From Cryptobacterium sp. CAG:338 (GTDB lineage Bacteria > Actinomycetota > Coriobacteriia > Coriobacteriales > Eggerthellaceae): a stretch of DNA of 41,835 nucleotides. The stretch spans positions 1 to 41,835 of the forward strand of contig FR896049.1 in assembly GCA_000435475.1 (NCBI GenBank), read 5' to 3'. Each line of letters opens with the position of its first letter. Positions within the stretch are counted from its first letter, which is position 1. This document shows, in pieces, positions 24,216 through 31,037 of the stretch. Below the pieces are notes generated by a model. The model worked only from the letters and a program-made list of their open reading frames with translations, was not told the DNA's origin and did not search any database. The translations under genes were made by a program, and so were the position numbers.

Positions 24216-24998
24216 ATGTCTCAGACGGTTGCAGATATTCGTGCGCGCTTGTCAAAAGTTACTGCCGAAGAATTTGCTATCCTTGAGCGCTCGCTTTGTG
24301 CCGATACGCGCAAAGGTGTTCAGCAAGCTCTTACTCAAACGCGCCATCGCTTGGAGGCAGAAGGGGCGGAAAAGCAACGTTTAGATGCTCTGTATTCATT
24401 TGAGCGAGAAATCTCAGAGGGGAAACTTGTAGTGGGGCTTGATGAAGTGGGTCGTGGCCCTCTTGCTGGCCCCTTGACGGTAGGTGCAGTGGTGCTAAAG
24501 CAAGATGCTGCTCATATAGAAGGGTTAAACGATTCTAAACAGATTTCTGAGTCGAAGCGGCCTGTGATAGCGGAAGCGGTAAAAGAGTACGCTTGTGCAT
24601 ATGCGGTAGTACACATTGAACCGCAAGAAATAGATGAGCGAGGGATATCTGCGTGCTTGCGTAAAGCGTTTACGCAAGCAATTGCCGCTATTGAAGCTCA
24701 GGGTGTATATCCAGAGGTAGTGCTTTTAGATGGAAACCCTCTTCATTTGGATTCACGTGAAATAAATGTTGTGCATGGAGATGCGCGCTGTGCCTCTATA
24801 GCAGCAGCCTCCGTTCTTGCTAAAGTTTCGCGTGATTCTTTGATGGTTGAATACGATGCCCAGTATCCTGGATACGACTTTGCTTCCTCTAAGGGTTATG
24901 GCAGTGCGCGTCATCGGGCGGCTATCGCAGAGAAGGGCTTAACGCCTCTTCATCGAATTTCGTTCTGTCAAGGACTTATGCAGGACCGATTGTTTTAG
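24216..24998 (+). CDS. rnhB: Ribonuclease HII
   Basis: A 260-residue enzyme that cuts RNA in RNA-DNA hybrids and removes single ribonucleotides from DNA. Catalytic motifs are GLDEVGRGPLAGPLTVGA (about residues 74-91), VLLDGNP and HGDARCASIAAASVLAKVSRD. About 70 residues precede the catalytic domain, a predicted helical extension like that in Bacillus RnhB. TAAGGAG lies 8 bp before the ATG. The gene follows the rplS terminator, and the gap after it (24999-25178) is AT-rich with hairpins. Confidence 0.94.
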   Translation: MSQTVADIRARLSKVTAEEFAILERSLCADTRKGVQQALTQTRHRLEAEGAEKQRLDALYSFEREISEGKLVVGLDEVGRGPLAGPLTVGAVVLKQDAAHIEGLNDSKQISESKRPVIAEAVKEYACAYAVVHIEPQEIDERGISACLRKAFTQAIAAIEAQGVYPEVVLLDGNPLHLDSREINVVHGDARCASIAAASVLAKVSRDSLMVEYDAQYPGYDFASSKGYGSARHRAAIAEKGLTPLHRISFCQGLMQDRLF

Positions 24999-25017
24999 CG
25001 TTTCTCTTTTCTGATTT

Positions 25018-25091
25018 AAGAAACATAGTTGTTTCTTGTACATTTCTTTGTGCGTTTATATGAGATTTCTTGTTTCTTTTTTATAGAAACA
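25018..25091. other. Two related hairpins with exchangeable arms between rnhB and yraN
   Basis: Hairpin A is AAGAAACA-TAGT-TGTTTCTT (25018-25037). Hairpin B is TGTTTCT (25071-25077) with AGAAACA (25085-25091) around a T-rich loop. The arms share the same 7-mer, so the left arm of A could instead pair with the left arm of B, which is followed by TTTTT and would then resemble a terminator. A itself may weakly terminate rnhB. Confidence 0.45.
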
Positions 25092-25178
25092 CTATCTCTT
25101 TAGGTGCATTTAATAGGTGTTATCTTTCCCTTTTATGTGAATTTTGCTCTCTATGCTGGTAAGTGTTAGGAGGGCAAG

Positions 25179-25700
25179 ATGACTACTTTATCAAATGAAA
25201 CGGTACCAACATCTGAGCAGGAGCAGAGTTTAAGCGAGAGCGCTTGCACTGAAAGGCAGATGGGAAGAAGTCTTGAGCAAGCACAGGAAGAAGGAGTATC
25301 TTGCTCCTCTAACTCTGAAGAGCCAAATGCGGTTCACTATGCTCCTCATGAGCTTGGCCGCAAGGGAGAAGCAGCGGCAGCTCGTTTTCTAAAAAATCAA
25401 GGCTATGAAATACTGGAGCAAAACTGGACCTGCTTTGCGGGAGAAGCAGATATAATTGCTCGCATTGAAAATACGCTCTGTTTTATTGAGGTTAAAACTC
25501 GCTCACAACTTCAAAAAGGATTTCCTGAAGAAGCAGTTGATGCACGTAAACGAGATCGCTATGAACGAATAGCAGCTTGTTACCTGAAAGATTCCGCTTT
25601 GTGTGACATTCGTGTTCGCTTCGATGTTATCTCTATTCTTGTGCTGTCTGAACATCGGGCTTTTCTACGCTTTCATACCAACGCCTTTGGAGTTGAGTAG
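25179..25700 (+). CDS. YraN/UPF0102-family nuclease-fold protein
   Basis: 173 residues. The C-terminal 115 residues are a YraN domain, a restriction-endonuclease-like fold of unsettled function: ELGRKGEAAAARFLKNQGYEIL, GEADIIAR and the FIEVKTRS segment carrying the D-ExK type active site. The first 55 residues are hydrophilic, rich in Glu, Ser and Gln, and are not part of the family domain. AGGAGGG lies 4 bp before the ATG, which supports this start despite the odd N terminus. ComM and DprA genes follow almost without gaps, a frequent yraN-comM-dprA order. Confidence 0.9.
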   Translation: MTTLSNETVPTSEQEQSLSESACTERQMGRSLEQAQEEGVSCSSNSEEPNAVHYAPHELGRKGEAAAARFLKNQGYEILEQNWTCFAGEADIIARIENTLCFIEVKTRSQLQKGFPEEAVDARKRDRYERIAACYLKDSALCDIRVRFDVISILVLSEHRAFLRFHTNAFGVE

Positions 25701-25702
25701 TA

Positions 25703-27196
25703 ATGGCGCAGCGCAGTTTTGTAATTCAGAGCGCAACAATTCATGGAGTAGAAGCACTTCCAGTGCTTGTCGAGGTGGTTATATCGAGCGGGATTCCTTC
25801 CTTTTCGATTGTGGGTATGGCAGATGCGACCATCATGGAGTCACGCGAGCGGGTGAAAGCGGCATTACGCGCAAGTGGTTTTGTCATGCCGACTGACAAG
25901 ATTGTTGTTAATTTGGCACCTGGTGCTTTAAGAAAAACTGGTTCAGGATTCGATTTGCCTATAGCGCTTGGAATTTTGGCAGCAACAGGGCAAATCAATC
26001 CCGAATGGGTTGTGGGTGCTCTAGTGGTTGGGGAATTGTCACTAAGTGGTGCTGTGCGAGCTAACGTAGGAATGTTGGCGTATCAAAAGTGCGCTTTAGA
26101 ACATGGCTGGGATATTGTAACAGGCATTGCTGAGAGGGGATTTTTCTCGCTCGAGGGAGTAACCTGCCACATTTTGGAAAGACTTGCTCATATACGTACG
26201 GGCAGCTTTGTTGCAGGGAGATCTTTGGTCTCGGAGCCGTTGAACGAATCTCTTGATTATTCTGAAGTGCTTGGACATGAAGCAGCAAAGCGAGCTTTAC
26301 AGGTGGCAGCTGCGGGCAATCATGGAGTACTGATGGTTGGTCCTCCAGGGTCCGGCAAGACCATGCTCGCTCAGCGTTTTGTAACTATTCTTCCTGATTT
26401 GAATAAGGTGCAAAAAATCGAAGCAGCACTTGTGCATTCGGTTGCTGGGGAGGATATTTCTTCTCTGTTATCGGGGAGGAGACCTTTTCGGAGTCCGCAT
26501 CATAGTGCTACTGCGGCGGGGTTAATTGGAGGAGGTAAGCCTCCTCATCCTGGCGAGGCTTCATTGGCCCATCAGGGAGTGCTCTTTCTTGACGAATTGG
26601 CAGAATTTAAGACTTCGGTATTACAAACGCTTCGTCAGCCGCTCGAATCGGGGGTTATTACTCTGACTCGGGTAGATGGAACTTACGAGTTCCCTGCTCG
26701 CTTTCAGCTTATAGCAGCAACAAACCCTTGTCCTTGCGGGTATTTTGGTGATCCAAGTGGTAAATGTCGTTGTAGCGCATCAATTGTACAGGCGTATCAA
26801 AACAGAATGGGCGGTCCGCTGATTGATCGGATCGATATGAGAATTGATGTATGGCGCGAGAAAAGCGAGGAACTATTCGATTCTGCGCAAGGGAAAAGTT
26901 CTTCGCAACTACGCGAGGGAGTGGAAAAAGCCCACGCCTTTGCATCTTCACGCAAGAAAAACCACCCTAATCCTCAAAAAGGACTTCGTGCATTACGTGA
27001 TATGTGCTGCTTTGATAAGCATACAGAAGATTTCTTTTTGTCTCTTTCAAAAACAAAAGAAATGAGTGCGCGTTCGCTTGCAAAAACCTTATTACTATCG
27101 CGCACGATTGCAGATATCGCGGAGTCAAAACAAGTAAAACAAGAGCACGTTGCAGAAGCCTTTACGTTGCGATTTGGAGGAGGTTCGCAATGGTAG
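25703..27196 (+). CDS. comM: ComM/YifB-family Mg-chelatase-like AAA+ ATPase
   Basis: A 497-residue protein of the ComM family, a helicase-like AAA+ ATPase that drives branch migration during natural transformation in Gram-negative species. It has the N-terminal ChlI-type domain (IPSFSIVGMADATIMESRERVKAA split over residues 30-55), Walker A GPPGSGKT (about 214-221), Walker B LFLDELAEF, the sensor segment AATNPCPCGYFGD with a cysteine cluster, IDRIDMRIDV, and the C-terminal lid domain (about 400-497). It starts 2 bp after yraN and overlaps dprA by 7 bp. Confidence 0.92.
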   Translation: MAQRSFVIQSATIHGVEALPVLVEVVISSGIPSFSIVGMADATIMESRERVKAALRASGFVMPTDKIVVNLAPGALRKTGSGFDLPIALGILAATGQINPEWVVGALVVGELSLSGAVRANVGMLAYQKCALEHGWDIVTGIAERGFFSLEGVTCHILERLAHIRTGSFVAGRSLVSEPLNESLDYSEVLGHEAAKRALQVAAAGNHGVLMVGPPGSGKTMLAQRFVTILPDLNKVQKIEAALVHSVAGEDISSLLSGRRPFRSPHHSATAAGLIGGGKPPHPGEASLAHQGVLFLDELAEFKTSVLQTLRQPLESGVITLTRVDGTYEFPARFQLIAATNPCPCGYFGDPSGKCRCSASIVQAYQNRMGGPLIDRIDMRIDVWREKSEELFDSAQGKSSSQLREGVEKAHAFASSRKKNHPNPQKGLRALRDMCCFDKHTEDFFLSLSKTKEMSARSLAKTLLLSRTIADIAESKQVKQEHVAEAFTLRFGGGSQW

Positions 27197-28191
27197 CGGA
27201 ACCAAACTTACATCAAGCTCAACAAATGCATGCAGAGCGTTTCGCCCCTCTTCCTTCGATAAAGCTGTCGGGTAAACGTTGGGAATTGCTGTACGGAGAA
27301 GAAGGGTATCCTGAATCTCTTACTTTTCTGTCTGATCCGCCGAAGAAGCTCTATGGCATAGGAAATCAGGATGCGCTACGAGATGGACTTGCGGTAATTG
27401 GAGCGCGTAAAGCAACTCCGTATGGAAGGGCCGCAGCTCGACAATTTGCTCACATGGCGGCAGGAAGAGGAATACCGATCGTTTCTGGAGGAGCGCTAGG
27501 CTGTGATTCTGAAGCCCATAAAGGTGCCTTGGAGGCAAAGGGAGAAACGGTTGTGGTACTAGGTGGTGGATGCAATCAAGTCTATCCTCAAGCCAACACT
27601 CGTTTGTTTCAGCAGGTAATCGATTTGGGAGGCGCAATCGTTTCAGAGCGTCATTGGGATTATCCTCCATTGCCTTATACTTTTCGCGCGCGAAACCGCA
27701 TTATTGCTGGATTGTCGCGGGCAACGCTAATCGTGGAAGCAGGACTACCTTCGGGAACTTTTTCTACGGCAGATGATGCGTTAGCGGCAGGGAAAGAGGT
27801 GGTAGCCGTTCCCGGTCCTATAACTTCTGCAACCTCTCTTGGCGCTAATAGGCTTATTTATCAAGGAGCTACTCCTATTGTCGATACTGAAAGTTTTGAA
27901 GATATTCTTGTGGGAATATTTGGATGTCTTCGGATGGAAGATGCCCGACAGCCTGAAAAACGAGCTTGGGTAGGAGATAATTTTGCTGGCTCTGATAAAG
28001 ACATGCTCTTGAGCGCATTATTGGCAAATCCTATGCGGATTGAAGAGATGCTTTCGCTTTCCTGGAAGGCTGATGATTTGGAAGGCTGCCAAGATAAGCT
28101 CACGTGTCTTATGGTTAAATTAGCTTCATATGAAAGAGATGGATTAATTGCGCGGTTTCCGGATGGGAGATACGGACCCGCTCGAGTATAG
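27190..28191 (+). CDS. dprA: DNA processing protein DprA
   Basis: A 333-residue DprA/Smf protein, which loads RecA on incoming single-stranded DNA during transformation. The extended Rossmann fold shows VIGARKATPYGRAAARQF, SGGALGCDSEAHKGAL, VVLGGGCNQVYPQ and RNRIIAGLSRATLIVEAG, then VVAVPGP. A C-terminal winged helix (about 270-333, MLLSALLANPMRIEEML) is typical. The usual SG-S/A-L segment reads LPSGTFSTADDAL, a modest deviation. Its start lies inside comM behind GGAGGAGG, so the two are coupled. Confidence 0.93.
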   Translation: MVAEPNLHQAQQMHAERFAPLPSIKLSGKRWELLYGEEGYPESLTFLSDPPKKLYGIGNQDALRDGLAVIGARKATPYGRAAARQFAHMAAGRGIPIVSGGALGCDSEAHKGALEAKGETVVVLGGGCNQVYPQANTRLFQQVIDLGGAIVSERHWDYPPLPYTFRARNRIIAGLSRATLIVEAGLPSGTFSTADDALAAGKEVVAVPGPITSATSLGANRLIYQGATPIVDTESFEDILVGIFGCLRMEDARQPEKRAWVGDNFAGSDKDMLLSALLANPMRIEEMLSLSWKADDLEGCQDKLTCLMVKLASYERDGLIARFPDGRYGPARV

Positions 28192-28203
28192 TGGTGTTTC
28201 GTT

Positions 28204-29724
28204 ATGGAAAAGAACAAACCTAATAAAGTTGTTGACATAGTAGGGGCAGGTCTTGCAGGCAGCGAAGCGGCGTTGCAGCTCGCAAATCGAGGATATTTTG
28301 TTCGTCTTTTTGAAATGCGTCCTTCTGTTGCTACTCCTGTGCACAAAACAGACAATTGTGCCGAATTGGTATGCTCCAACTCGTTAAAGTCGACAAAGCC
28401 TGAAAGTGCTGCAGGTATGCTCAAGCATGAGTTAACGGCTCTTGGCTCCGTGGTTTTAAAGTGCGCTTATGATACTCGCGTTGCAGCAGGAGGCGCTCTG
28501 GCAGTTGATAGGGAAGCCTTTTCTGAGGCAGTTACGGCTCAAATAGACAAGCATGCTTCCATAGCACGAATTAATGCAGAAGTAGCTGGTATTGCTCCGG
28601 ATGGTGCCCTTCTTGTTTCGAAAAGGTATGATACAGTCCCTTTTTTTGGTTGCGTCAATGGTTGTGGAGCAGCAAGACAAGATGAACAGCGAAAAGTTTT
28701 CTGTTCGAAATCGGCAGAGGACAGCACTGAAGGCCCTTTTACCCTTTTTGATCCAGCTGATGTGGTCATCATCGCTTCTGGTCCCTTAACTTCATCTCCT
28801 TTGGCGTCATTTGTAAGAGAGCTTACGGGTGAAGATGATCTTGCGTTTTATGATGCAGCGGCTCCTGTTGTTATGGCAGATTCACTTGATCACTCAAAAG
28901 TGTTTAGTCAGAGTCGGTATGAAGGGGAAGGAGAGGGAGATTATCTTAACGCTCCTTTTGATAAGGAATCGTATGAGCGCTTTATAAGTGAATTAGTCAA
29001 AGCAGATCGTGTGATAAAGAGGGAATTTGAAACGGCAGATCTGTTCCAAGCGTGTCAACCAATTGAAGAAATTGCACGGAGGGGTTTTGATGCTCCTCGT
29101 TTTGGTCCTTTAAAGCCTGTTGGGCTAACTGACCCTACAACAGGACGTCGTCCTTGGGCGGTAGTTCAGCTTCGTGCCGAAGATGCTTACAAGCAGAGCT
29201 TTAATTTGGTTGGATTCCAAACCAACTTAACCTTCCCTGAGCAAAAGCGAGTATTTCGGATGATTCCTGGGTTGGAACAAGCGGAATTTGCCCGCTATGG
29301 GGTAATGCATCGAAATACGTTTATCAACGCACCACACCTTCTTGATGCTTCGTTGCAACTGAAAAGTGATAACGCCAATAAACTTCCTATTCCGCTTTTT
29401 GTAGCAGGCCAATTTGGAGGAACGGAAGGATATTGTGAAGCAATCGCTTCTGGTCTATGGGTAGCACTTGGAGTATGTGCTTATTTGAAAGGAGAGTCAC
29501 TTTTACCTCTACCTAAAGAGACTGCATTTGGAGCTCTTCTTGCCTATGCGACAAGCGAAGAGACGATCGACTATCAACCAATGCATGTTAATTTTGGAAT
29601 TATGCCACCCTTTGAACCGAAAATTCGCAACAAAAAGGAACGCTATGCTGCCTATGCCCTTAGAGGTAAACAGGCTTTGGATCATTATTGCGATAATGAA
29701 CTTTCGAAATTAGGTATTTTGTAA
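28204..29724 (+). CDS. trmFO: tRNA m5U54 methyltransferase TrmFO (folate/FAD-dependent)
   Basis: A 506-residue flavoprotein that methylates U54 of tRNA using methylene-tetrahydrofolate. It begins with the FAD-binding VVDIVGAGLAGSEAALQLA; NCAELVCSNSLKS contains the first conserved cysteine region and FQACQPIEEIARRG the second. It is longer than the usual 435-470 residues because of an extra stretch at about 135-185 with three cysteines (150, 154, 167). The ATG has no good ribosome-binding site; a TATAGT box (28187-28192) over the dprA stop codon lies 11 nt upstream, so a near-leaderless message is possible. Confidence 0.94.
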   Translation: MEKNKPNKVVDIVGAGLAGSEAALQLANRGYFVRLFEMRPSVATPVHKTDNCAELVCSNSLKSTKPESAAGMLKHELTALGSVVLKCAYDTRVAAGGALAVDREAFSEAVTAQIDKHASIARINAEVAGIAPDGALLVSKRYDTVPFFGCVNGCGAARQDEQRKVFCSKSAEDSTEGPFTLFDPADVVIIASGPLTSSPLASFVRELTGEDDLAFYDAAAPVVMADSLDHSKVFSQSRYEGEGEGDYLNAPFDKESYERFISELVKADRVIKREFETADLFQACQPIEEIARRGFDAPRFGPLKPVGLTDPTTGRRPWAVVQLRAEDAYKQSFNLVGFQTNLTFPEQKRVFRMIPGLEQAEFARYGVMHRNTFINAPHLLDASLQLKSDNANKLPIPLFVAGQFGGTEGYCEAIASGLWVALGVCAYLKGESLLPLPKETAFGALLAYATSEETIDYQPMHVNFGIMPPFEPKIRNKKERYAAYALRGKQALDHYCDNELSKLGIL

Positions 29725-29843
29725 AATGCGGGAGCGTTTCTGGGGGAATATTATTGATTCGCATGAAATTAAGCATGGTAAGAGGATGCGTATTTGAGTG
29801 GCATGATTGAGAGAGAAGAGGGGTAAACAAAAGAGGTGATCTT

Positions 29844-30929
29844 TTGGCGACGAGGGGAGAAAATAAAAACGAACGGTGCAGGGTTTATGATGACCGCAAA
29901 AGTGATTATCGGAGTGCGCCCCTTAATTTCGGGAGTGATCACGAGAATTGTTTTGCTGAAAACAAAAATGGTTTTTCAGCAGGTCAGGATGAAACTAAAG
30001 GGACTCCCTGGGATGACTTACTGAGTGCGTTTTGCGATTCCTTGAGAACTCAAGACAACAAATCCACTCATACCATTCGCAATTATCGAAACGATATCAA
30101 AGCTTATTTATATTGGTGTATTCGTGAAAATCTGGAAATGCTTGATGTTCGTCATCAGCAAATCAGAAGATATCTTGCCTATCTGGATCAGGCACAGTAT
30201 GCCCGCACTACAATCAATAGACATTTAAGTTCAATCAAAGCATTTTATCGGTGGTTAGTAATAGAAGATAAGTGTCAATCGAATCCGGCTGCTATTTTGC
30301 AGGGGCCAAAGCAGTCCAAGATTCTGCCACGAGTTATTGCTCCTCGTGATATGGAACACCTGCTTGATGGTGCAAAAGATGCCAATAAAACTCAATCCAA
30401 AACCCAGCAAGCACTCAAAGAGGCGCTTATCTTGAGAGACGATGCTCTTTTAGAGCTTCTTTATGCAGCAGGTTTGCGCGTTTCGGAAGTTTCATCACTT
30501 GAGCTAGCGCGACTAGATTTGAATCAAGGTTTTGTTCGGGTGATGGGTAAGGGATCGAAGGAACGACTTGTTCCTCTGCATCAAAAGGCCTGTCAGGTTC
30601 TTGAGAGTTATGTACTGCATGCACGTCCAGTATTGAAAAGAGACTCCGAATCTTCTTATGTCTTTCTTTCGGTCCATGGCAGACCACTTTCCACTAATAC
30701 TATCCGAACGGTTTTTAAGAAAAAGCTTCACGAAGCAGGATTGGACGAATCTCTCAGCCCGCATGCTATGCGTCATTCTTTTGCTACCGATCTTTTGTCT
30801 GGCGGTGCGGATTTACGTAGTGTACAAGAGATGTTGGGCCACTCAAGCTTGTCTACCACTCAAATTTACACTCACCTTACCTCGGAGCATCTAAAAGAAG
30901 TGCATCATCAAAGCCATCCTCGTGGATAG
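29844..30929 (+). CDS. xerA: XerC/XerD-type tyrosine recombinase
   Basis: 361 residues. A site-specific recombinase, most likely the one resolving chromosome dimers. The core-binding SAM-like domain starts about residue 55 (LLSAFCDSLRTQ...). The catalytic domain has the arginine in YAAGLRVSEVSSLELARLD, the HxxR in SPHAMRHSFATDLL, the second histidine in LGHSSLSTTQ and the tyrosine in IYTHLTSEHLKEV. No ATG or GTG precedes the conserved domain in frame, so TTG 29844 is taken as start; it is preceded by GAGGTGATC, nine bases complementary to the 16S rRNA end. This leaves a 50-residue polar N-terminal extension not usual for Xer proteins. Confidence 0.88.
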   Translation: MATRGENKNERCRVYDDRKSDYRSAPLNFGSDHENCFAENKNGFSAGQDETKGTPWDDLLSAFCDSLRTQDNKSTHTIRNYRNDIKAYLYWCIRENLEMLDVRHQQIRRYLAYLDQAQYARTTINRHLSSIKAFYRWLVIEDKCQSNPAAILQGPKQSKILPRVIAPRDMEHLLDGAKDANKTQSKTQQALKEALILRDDALLELLYAAGLRVSEVSSLELARLDLNQGFVRVMGKGSKERLVPLHQKACQVLESYVLHARPVLKRDSESSYVFLSVHGRPLSTNTIRTVFKKKLHEAGLDESLSPHAMRHSFATDLLSGGADLRSVQEMLGHSSLSTTQIYTHLTSEHLKEVHHQSHPRG

Positions 30930-30960
30930 AGTGGGGTAATCTTGTAATGTGAAAGTATAG

Positions 30961-30974
30961 CGAACGAATGTTCT
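30961..30974. promoter_or_regulatory. LexA (SOS) box upstream of uvrA
   Basis: CGAACGAATGTTCT matches the Gram-positive LexA consensus CGAACRNRYGTTYC at 13 of 14 positions. It overlaps the likely -35 of the uvrA promoter, the expected position for repression. It implies that uvrA is induced by DNA damage. Confidence 0.8.
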
Positions 30975-30999
30975 CATTTTTTTAAACCTGGAGTAGAAT
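30971..30999 (+). promoter_or_regulatory. Probable uvrA promoter
   Basis: TTCTCA (30971-30976) and TAGAAT (30994-30999) are separated by 17 bp. The -35 overlaps the LexA box and the -10 has five of six consensus bases. A leader of about 30 nt with TAGGAG before the ATG follows. Confidence 0.55.
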
Positions 31000-31037
31000 G
31001 GGTTTTCGTTATCTTTTACGTTCTAGGAGATATATTC

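Noticed and set aside
29844..30929. Integrase of a mobile element
   Set aside because: The protein is of Xer type, flanked by core genes (trmFO, uvrA), with no attachment repeats, phage genes or composition change.
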